Positions 1 through 4,052 of a stretch of 6,629 nucleotides of DNA are shown here, piece by piece. The position numbers and the translations under genes were made by a program. Below the pieces are notes generated by a model, which was not told where the DNA came from, did not search any database, and was given only the letters and a program-made list of their open reading frames with translations. The DNA comes from DATBLZ01 sp036555065. Lineage in GTDB: Bacteria > Pseudomonadota > Gammaproteobacteria > Steroidobacterales > Rariloculaceae. Position 1 is the stretch's first letter; every line of letters starts with the position of its first letter. The stretch lies in the NCBI GenBank assembly GCA_036555065.1, contig DATBLZ010000131.1, positions 1-6,629 on the forward strand, written 5' to 3'.

Positions 1-442
1 CGACGATCCCGTCGAATTCCTGCGGCGCACGTTCCAAGAGGTCGACGGCTACGACGAGATGATCGTGCTTCGCGATATCGGCTTCGAATCGCACTGCGAG
101 CACCACATGGCGCCGATCATCGGCAAGGTCCACATCGGCTACCTGCCGGACCGCAAGGTCGTCGGCATCAGCAAGCTCGCGCGCGTCGTTGAGACCTTCG
201 CGCGCCGGCTGCAAGTCCAGGAGACTATGACTTCGCAGATCGCGCATTGCATACAGGACGTGCTCAAGCCCAAGGGCGTGGGCGTCGTCGTCGAAGGCAC
301 ACACCAGTGCATGACCACGCGCGGCGTCCATAAGCACGGCGTTGCGATGATCACGAGCCAGCTGCTCGGCATGTTCCGCTCCGACCCGCGCACACGCGCG
401 GAATTCCTCACGATCATCGGCCGGCCGGGCGCCGCCGCCTAG
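1..442 (+). CDS. folE: GTP cyclohydrolase I, 3' part (5' end outside the window)
   Basis: The enzyme converts GTP to 7,8-dihydroneopterin triphosphate, the first step of tetrahydrofolate synthesis, in the cytoplasm. The frame is open from base 2 to the TAG at 440-442, giving 146 residues; the family is usually about 190-220 residues, so the N-terminal quarter or so lies left of the window. An internal ATG at 59 is not the start, because the reading frame and family similarity (VEFLRRTF) continue upstream of it. The zinc-site motif SHCEHHMAPI is at bases 89-118, and the third zinc ligand is the Cys of THQCMTTRG (codon 308-310). These correspond to E. coli Cys110, His113 and Cys181. GISKLARVVETFARRLQVQE is the conserved tunnel-fold segment. 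The wording of these motifs resembles alphaproteobacterial FolE (from memory, not a search). The next gene lies 108 bases downstream, so an operon link is uncertain. Confidence 0.96.
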   Translation, partial: DDPVEFLRRTFQEVDGYDEMIVLRDIGFESHCEHHMAPIIGKVHIGYLPDRKVVGISKLARVVETFARRLQVQETMTSQIAHCIQDVLKPKGVGVVVEGTHQCMTTRGVHKHGVAMITSQLLGMFRSDPRTRAEFLTIIGRPGAAA

Positions 443-447
443 CGGCA

Positions 448-477
448 AGAAGTGACGCCGCGCGTCAACGCGCTTCT
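448..477. repeat. Overlapping inverted repeats just after folE
   Basis: Three arm pairs are seen. TGACGC-CGC-GCGTCA (453-467) is a perfect 6-bp dyad. GCGCGT-CA-ACGCGC (460-473) is a second perfect dyad that shares the GCGT block, so the two hairpins exclude each other. AGAAG (448-452) can pair with CTTCT (473-477) around the first. The structure starts five bases after the folE stop but is not followed by a T run, so it is a poor intrinsic terminator. Its first dyad is centred about 89 bases before the transcription start predicted from the sigma-54 motif, a usual distance for an activator site. Either role is inference. Confidence 0.4.
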
Positions 478-522
478 ACATAAGCAATCGAAGGGGCCTG
501 AAACCCGCGCCGCCAAAGGGAG

Positions 523-538
523 TGGCATAGCTCTTGCT
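523..538 (+). promoter_or_regulatory. Sigma-54 (RpoN) -24/-12 promoter candidate
   Basis: TGGCATA-N4-TTGCT fits every defined position of the consensus TGGCAYR-N4-TTGCW. The GG (524-525) and GC (536-537) are exactly 12 bases apart, as required for -24/-12 recognition. It lies in the gap between folE and the small gene at 551. Transcription would start near base 549, two bases before the ATG. RpoN promoters need an enhancer-binding activator; the dyad at 453-467 is a possible site. No activator gene is in the window. Confidence 0.5.
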
Positions 539-550
539 TCTCTCAAGGCC

Positions 551-838
551 ATGGAAGTGCGAGTTGTCAGCCAAGAATCCACGGAGTTGGGCGCCGCGGC
601 AGACTTCGTGCGCGTGAGCACGTGTAGCGATCCCAACGACGATACCGTGACGCTCGCGACGATCCAGCGCGTCGTCGAAAAGAAGGACGCGAAGAAGATC
701 GGGCACCGCTGGCACGTCAAGACTCTGATCATGGAACAGCCGATGTCGCCGGATGAGGCGCTCGGCTTCGCGACGCGCTACGCCGCTCGGAAGAATATTC
801 CCGTCGTCTTCACCGAGTTCCAATCGCCCAGAGAGTAG
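551..838 (+). CDS. Unrecognised small protein, 95 residues
   Basis: I do not recognise this protein. It is soluble, with no signal peptide or membrane segment, and mixed in charge: an N-terminal part EVRVVSQESTELGAAADFVRVS, a central Lys/Arg-rich stretch (VVEKKDAKKIGHRWHVK), then MSPDEALGFATRYAARKNIPVVF, which reads like an alpha helix followed by a beta strand. There is one Cys (residue 24). The frame is open further upstream to a GTG at 452, but bases 452-550 use codons rare in this window (ATA, CTA, AGT, GGG, TCT) and contain the inverted repeats and the sigma-54 motif, so I chose the ATG at 551. There is no good Shine-Dalgarno site before it, only AAGG two bases away. Third-position G/C bias after 551 supports coding. 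It ends 46 bases before modB, which has its own promoter candidate. A link to molybdate uptake is possible but unsupported. Confidence 0.7.
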   Translation: MEVRVVSQESTELGAAADFVRVSTCSDPNDDTVTLATIQRVVEKKDAKKIGHRWHVKTLIMEQPMSPDEALGFATRYAARKNIPVVFTEFQSPRE

Positions 839-848
839 ACCGCGCGGT

Positions 849-879
849 TTGACAAGCGCGCGGGGGGCATGGCTACATT
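849..879 (+). promoter_or_regulatory. Promoter candidate for modBC, leaderless type
   Basis: A perfect -35 hexamer TTGACA (849-854) is followed after 19 bases by TACATT (874-879; four of six match TATAAT). The spacer is longer than the ideal 17. From the -10 to the modB ATG at 885 there are only five bases, so transcription would begin at or within a base or two of the A of the ATG. This agrees with the absence of a Shine-Dalgarno sequence at a working distance; the only purine run, GGGGGG at 862-867, is 17 bases from the ATG. I see no ModE-type operator and no room for a molybdenum-cofactor riboswitch in this 46-base gap. Confidence 0.5.
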
Positions 880-884
880 CGGCG

Positions 885-1568
885 ATGGGTCAGTTCGAGC
901 TCGGCCCCCTGTGGCTCAGCGCGCAGCTCGCAAGCGTTACCGTCGTCTTGCTCTTGCTCATCGCGACGCCTATCGCGTGGTGGCTCGCGTTCACACGCGC
1001 GCGCACCCGCGCCGTCATCGAAGCCGTCGTCGCCTTGCCGCTCGTGCTGCCGCCGACCGTGCTTGGTTTCTATCTGCTAATCCTCATGGGTCCCGCGAGC
1101 CCGGTCGGCGGTTTATGGGTCGAGATCACCGACACGACGTTGACGTTCTCTTTCGCGGGCCTCGTCGTCGCGTCCGTGATCTATTCATTCCCATTCGCTG
1201 TGCAACCACTCCAAGCGGCTTTCGAATCCGTCGGTAGATCCCCGCTCGAGGCGGCTGCGACGCTCGGTGCCTCGCCGCGTCAAGCATTCTGGCGCGTGGC
1301 ATCGCCGCTTGCGCTGCGCGGCTACGTCTCGGCCATAGTGTTGAGCTTCGCCCACACGCTCGGCGAGTTCGGCGTCGTGCTCATGGTCGGCGGCAACATT
1401 CCGGGCAGCACGCGAGTCGTGTCGATCGCGATATTCGAGCACGTCGAGACCTTGGCGTACGACCAGGCCCACCTGCTCTCGGCAGTGCTCCTTATTTTCT
1501 CGTTTGCCGTGCTGCTCGTCGTCTACTCGCTCAATCGCCGCGTTCCCGTCGCGCGCGTGCACGGATGA
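885..1568 (+). CDS. modB: Molybdate ABC transporter, permease subunit ModB
   Basis: This inner-membrane permease forms the homodimeric channel through which molybdate (possibly tungstate) delivered by a periplasmic binding protein passes. It has 227 residues, normal for ModB. About five hydrophobic segments are visible, near residues 12-36, 45-68, 88-110, 146-168 and 197-215. The ModB hallmark LPLVLPPTVLGFYLLI is at 51-66, and GEFGVVLMVGGNIPGSTR at 160-177. The EAA loop that docks on the ATPase is at residues 122-141: EAA, then Gly128, then V-A-S-P. The frame is open upstream to base 753, but that part overlaps the preceding gene and lacks family similarity, so ATG 885 is preferred; it gives the length and N-terminus usual for the family. 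The stop overlaps the modC start by four bases (ATGA), implying translational coupling. No modA is seen in the window. Confidence 0.93.
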   Translation: MGQFELGPLWLSAQLASVTVVLLLLIATPIAWWLAFTRARTRAVIEAVVALPLVLPPTVLGFYLLILMGPASPVGGLWVEITDTTLTFSFAGLVVASVIYSFPFAVQPLQAAFESVGRSPLEAAATLGASPRQAFWRVASPLALRGYVSAIVLSFAHTLGEFGVVLMVGGNIPGSTRVVSIAIFEHVETLAYDQAHLLSAVLLIFSFAVLLVVYSLNRRVPVARVHG

Positions 1569-2638
1569 AAGCGCTCGAGCTCGACTTCGCGATCAAGCGC
1601 GGCGATTTCGAGCTCGCGGTCGCAGCGGCCATCGAGCTCGCCGGCACGACCGCAGTATTCGGGCCGAGCGGTTCCGGCAAGACGACGCTGTTGCGCGTCG
1701 TTGCCGGCCTCGATCACCCCGCGCGCGGACGAATCGCGTGCGGCGACGTCGTCTGGCACGACACGTCGGTGCACGTGCCCGCGCACGAACGGCGCGTCGG
1801 TTATGTATTTCAGGACGGTCGCCTGTTCACGCACCTGACGGTCGAGGGCAACCTGCGTTTCGCCGTGCGGCACGCGCGCGCACGCGAACCCATCACGATG
1901 CGCGCTGCCGTCGGCGCGCTCGAGCTCGAAGCGCTGCTCGAGCGTCGGCCCGCGTCGCTTTCGGCCGGCGAGCAGCAGCGTGTCGCGATCGCCCGCGCAC
2001 TGCTCACGAACCCTCGGTTGCTCGTCATGGACGAGCCTCTCTCGTCGCTCGATGCGGGACGCAGGCGCGAGATCGCGGCTTACATCGAGCGCGTGCCCGA
2101 GAAATTCGGCGTTCCGATCTTGTACGTCACGCACGATGTCGACGAGGTTATCCGCCTTGCGGACCGAATTCTGTTGCTGTCGCGCGGGAGAGTAGCTGCT
2201 GTTGGCGGCGTCAAGGAAATCCTCGCGCGCAGCGACCTCTGGCCCTTGACGGGGCGGCTCGAGGCCGGCTCGATTCTCGAGGGCGTCGTCGTCTGGCACC
2301 GCGGCGGCATGACGCAAGCGCTGCTCGACGGTCAGCCGGTTCGCATGCCGCAGATCGCCGTGGCTCCGGGCAGGACGATCCGCATGCACGTGCATGCACG
2401 CGACGTCGCGATCGCAACACAACGGCCGGCCCATTTGAGCATTCGTAACGTATTATCCGCGCGCCTCGAGAGTATCGATCTGGACAACACCGTGTATGCG
2501 GAGCTCGTCCTCAACATCGGCGTGCAAACGTTGCGCGCGCGCATTACGCGCGAAGCGGTCGAGGAGCTCCACCTGGCTCCGCGCCAGAGCGTATACGCGC
2601 TCATCAAGAGCGTCGTGCTCGATGAACCCTTGGGGTAG
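1565..2638 (+). CDS. modC: Molybdate ABC transporter, ATP-binding subunit ModC
   Basis: This cytoplasmic ATPase drives ModB. It has 357 residues, close to E. coli ModC (352). Order of motifs: Walker A GPSGSGKTT at 33-41, Q-loop YVFQDGRLF at 80-88, ABC signature LSAGEQQ at 132-138, Walker B LLVMDEP at 152-158, D-loop SSLD at 160-163 and H-loop His190 in YVTHD. The signature reads LSAGE where LSGGE is usual; this is a mild change and ATPase function is expected. After about residue 235 comes the ModC-type regulatory region, ending in a Mop/TOBE domain (about 291-355, NVLSARLESIDLDNTVYAEL onward) that in this family binds oxyanion and separates ModC from sulfate and iron ATPases. The start ATG overlaps the modB stop. 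The TAG stop at 2636-2638 lies inside a promoter-like hexamer for ligA. Confidence 0.94.
   Translation: MKALELDFAIKRGDFELAVAAAIELAGTTAVFGPSGSGKTTLLRVVAGLDHPARGRIACGDVVWHDTSVHVPAHERRVGYVFQDGRLFTHLTVEGNLRFAVRHARAREPITMRAAVGALELEALLERRPASLSAGEQQRVAIARALLTNPRLLVMDEPLSSLDAGRRREIAAYIERVPEKFGVPILYVTHDVDEVIRLADRILLLSRGRVAAVGGVKEILARSDLWPLTGRLEAGSILEGVVVWHRGGMTQALLDGQPVRMPQIAVAPGRTIRMHVHARDVAIATQRPAHLSIRNVLSARLESIDLDNTVYAELVLNIGVQTLRARITREAVEELHLAPRQSVYALIKSVVLDEPLG
2382..2397. repeat. 16-bp perfect palindrome inside modC
   Basis: GCATGCACGTGCATGC reads the same on both strands. It lies in the coding part for residues 273-278 (R-M-H-V-H-A) of ModC, at the beginning of the C-terminal regulatory region. 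The repeated His/Met codons explain part of the symmetry. It could be a site for a dimeric DNA-binding protein or a chance result of codon choice; nothing else supports a function. Confidence 0.4.
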
Positions 2639-2641
2639 AAT
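2636..2641 (+). promoter_or_regulatory. Promoter -10 candidate for ligAB
   Basis: TAGAAT matches five of six bases of TATAAT. Transcription would start near 2648, giving a leader of about 20 bases before the ligA ATG. The first three bases of the hexamer are the modC stop codon. No good -35 hexamer lies 16-18 bases upstream (around 2612-2619), so the promoter would be weak or activator-dependent, or ligAB may be read from modBC. Confidence 0.35.
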
Positions 2642-2667
2642 GCCACGCCTTCGAGCACGAGCATCCC

Positions 2668-3075
2668 ATGGCACGCCAAGAGCAATTCGACGACATTCCG
2701 GGCACGTACCTGTTCAACCGCCACCGGTCGCAGCAGGGATACCACCTCAATATGTTCTATTTCTCGCTCATGAAGGCCGCGAACCGCGAGGCCTTTCTCG
2801 CCGACGAGCGAAAGTACCTCGACCGGTTCAAGCTCACACCCGAGCAGCGCACCGCCGTGCTCGCGCGCGACTGGCTCGGCATGATCAAGCTCGGCGGGAA
2901 CATCTATTACATGTCTAAGCTCGGCGCGACGCTCGGCCGTTCCTTCCAGTACATGGCAGGCGCGATGTCGGGCGTCAGCCAAGAGCAATATGCCGAGATG
3001 ATGCTCAAAGGTGGACGAGCGATCGAAGGGAATCGCAGCAAAACCGCCAATCAACTCAAGAAAGGACGCAAATAA
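2668..3075 (+). CDS. ligA: Protocatechuate 4,5-dioxygenase, alpha (small) subunit LigA
   Basis: This is the small helical subunit of a class II extradiol dioxygenase; with LigB it forms the cytoplasmic enzyme that opens protocatechuate between carbons 4 and 5, giving 4-carboxy-2-hydroxymuconate semialdehyde. It has 135 residues against 139 for Sphingobium LigA as I recall it. The LigA domain runs from about 8 to 117: FDDIPGTYLFNRHRSQQGY, FSLMKAANREAFLADE, LTPEQRTAVLARDW, GGNIYYMSKL and SFQYMAGAMSG. LigA closes the LigB active site; Phe93 in SFQY lines up with Phe103 of Sphingobium LigA, a residue known for affecting substrate range and activation. The C-terminus is basic (QLKKGRK). The start has only a weak Shine-Dalgarno site (ACGAG). 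ligB begins in the stop codon (TAATG). A related diphenol could be the true substrate. Confidence 0.92.
   Translation: MARQEQFDDIPGTYLFNRHRSQQGYHLNMFYFSLMKAANREAFLADERKYLDRFKLTPEQRTAVLARDWLGMIKLGGNIYYMSKLGATLGRSFQYMAGAMSGVSQEQYAEMMLKGGRAIEGNRSKTANQLKKGRK
3061..3066 (+). promoter_or_regulatory. Ribosome binding site for ligB
   Basis: AAAGGA lies eight bases before the ligB ATG (3075-3077), inside the last codons of ligA. It is the clearest Shine-Dalgarno site on the + strand of the window and fixes the ligB start. With the TAATG overlap it suggests that the two subunits are made in equal amounts by coupled translation. Confidence 0.75.
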
Positions 3076-4040
3076 TGGCTCGAATCGTCGGCGGACTCGC
3101 CACCACTCACGTGCCGGCTATCGGCGTAGCGATCGACCAGGGAAAGACCGAGACGGCCTACTGGAAGCCTCTGTTCGACGGTTATGTTCGAGCTCAACAA
3201 TGGCTCGCGGCCAAGAAGCCGGACGTCATCGTCCTCGTCTACAACGATCACGCGACGGCGTTCTCGCTCGAGATCATTCCGACGTTTGCAATCGGCGTCG
3301 CCGACGAGTTCCCGCCCGCGGACGAAGGCTGGGGACCGCGTCCCGTGCCGGTCGTCAAAGGCCACCCGGAGCTCGCGTGGCACCTCTGCGAGAGTCTGAT
3401 CCTGGACGAGTTCGACATCACGATGATCAACGTAATGCCCGTCGATCACGGCTTCACGGTGCCGCTGTCGATCACTTGCGGCAAGGGCTCGGCGTGCGTA
3501 ACACCCGCGGCGTGGCCGTGTAAGGTCGTGCCGATCTCTGTCAACGTCGTCCAGTATCCGCCGCCGACGGGCAAGCGGTGCTTCGACTTAGGAAGGGCGA
3601 TCGCGAAAGCCGTCGCGAGTTACCCCGAGGATCTGAGGGTCGTGGTGTTCGGCACGGGCGGCATGTCCCATCAGCTCCATGGCGAGCGCGCGGGCCTCAT
3701 CAACCAGGAGTGGGATCTGAAGTTCATGGACGATCTCGCGTCCAATCCCGAGCGGTTGAAGAGGATCCCCTTCCTCGAGTACGTGCGCGAGACGGGCGCC
3801 GAGGGCATCGAGATGGTCATGTGGCTCATCATGCGCGGCGCGCTCGGCGAGAAGGCGAGAGAGGTCTACCGCCATTACCACGTGCCGGCGTCGAACACGG
3901 CCGCCGGGCTCATTATTCTCGATCCCGTCCCCGGCGCCGCCAAAGGCAAAGCGAAAACGCGCCGCGTACGCGCGAGTGGCGCCGCGCGCCGGAAGCGCGC
4001 CCCGCGGCGAGCAGCGACGAAACGCCAATCGCGTCGTTGA
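3075..4040 (+). CDS. ligB: Protocatechuate 4,5-dioxygenase, beta (catalytic) subunit LigB
   Basis: This is the Fe(II)-containing catalytic subunit of the LigAB extradiol dioxygenase. It has 321 residues against about 302 for Sphingobium LigB. Iron ligands by alignment from memory are His12 (TTHVPAIG), His59 (VYNDHATAF) and Glu246 (EGIEMVMWLIMRGAL). The catalytic base is His199 in GTGGMSHQLHGERAGLIN; His125 in VDHGFTVPLS and Ser273-Asn274 in PASNTA form the substrate pocket. All are present, so the enzyme should be active. Two departures: about six extra residues around 137-144 (KGSACVTP), between the VDHG segment and WPCKVVP, adding Cys141 near Cys135 and Cys149; and a tail after residue 289 with 16 Lys/Arg in 32 residues and no acidic residue. 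The separate LigA gene and the length argue against a one-chain gallate dioxygenase. The other 4,5-cleavage genes (ligC, I, J, K, U) are not in the window. Confidence 0.93.
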   Translation: MARIVGGLATTHVPAIGVAIDQGKTETAYWKPLFDGYVRAQQWLAAKKPDVIVLVYNDHATAFSLEIIPTFAIGVADEFPPADEGWGPRPVPVVKGHPELAWHLCESLILDEFDITMINVMPVDHGFTVPLSITCGKGSACVTPAAWPCKVVPISVNVVQYPPPTGKRCFDLGRAIAKAVASYPEDLRVVVFGTGGMSHQLHGERAGLINQEWDLKFMDDLASNPERLKRIPFLEYVRETGAEGIEMVMWLIMRGALGEKAREVYRHYHVPASNTAAGLIILDPVPGAAKGKAKTRRVRASGAARRKRAPRRAATKRQSRR

Positions 4041-4052
4041 CGGCGCCGCCGT
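4040..4052. terminator. Inverted repeat between convergent stops, possible bidirectional terminator
   Basis: ACGGCG-C-CGCCGT is a perfect 6-bp inverted repeat that fills the 12-base gap between the ligB stop (4038-4040) and the receptor stop (4053-4055). In RNA it could form a short GC-rich hairpin from either strand. There is no T run on either side, so it does not meet the usual intrinsic terminator pattern; Rho-dependent termination or overlapping 3' ends are equally possible. Confidence 0.3.

Noticed and set aside
452..550. Upstream extension of the small gene from a GTG at 452
   Set aside because: Codon use is unlike the neighbours, there is no clear ribosome site, and the stretch overlaps the inverted repeats and the sigma-54 motif.
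753..884. Longer ModB N-terminus starting at 753
   Set aside because: It overlaps the preceding gene out of frame, has Arg/Ser/Pro-rich composition, and would give a ModB about 44 residues longer than the family.
839..884. Molybdenum-cofactor riboswitch or ModE operator before modB
   Set aside because: The gap is too short for the riboswitch, and no AT-rich ModE-type palindrome is present.
1504..2448. A 314-codon open frame on the + strand overlapping modC, and a 303-codon one on the - strand at 1523-2434
   Set aside because: Both are Arg/Ala-rich frames typical of GC-rich shadows, and modC has every ABC motif in its own frame.
2332..3054. A 240-codon open frame on the - strand across the modC/ligA junction
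   Set aside because: It is antisense to the Mop domain of ModC and to LigA, both recognised by their motifs, and has no recognisable domain.
3075..4040. LigB as a gallate dioxygenase (DesB/GalA type)
   Set aside because: Those enzymes are single chains of over 400 residues with a LigA-like part fused at the C-terminus; here LigA is a separate gene and the LigB tail is only basic, low-complexity sequence.
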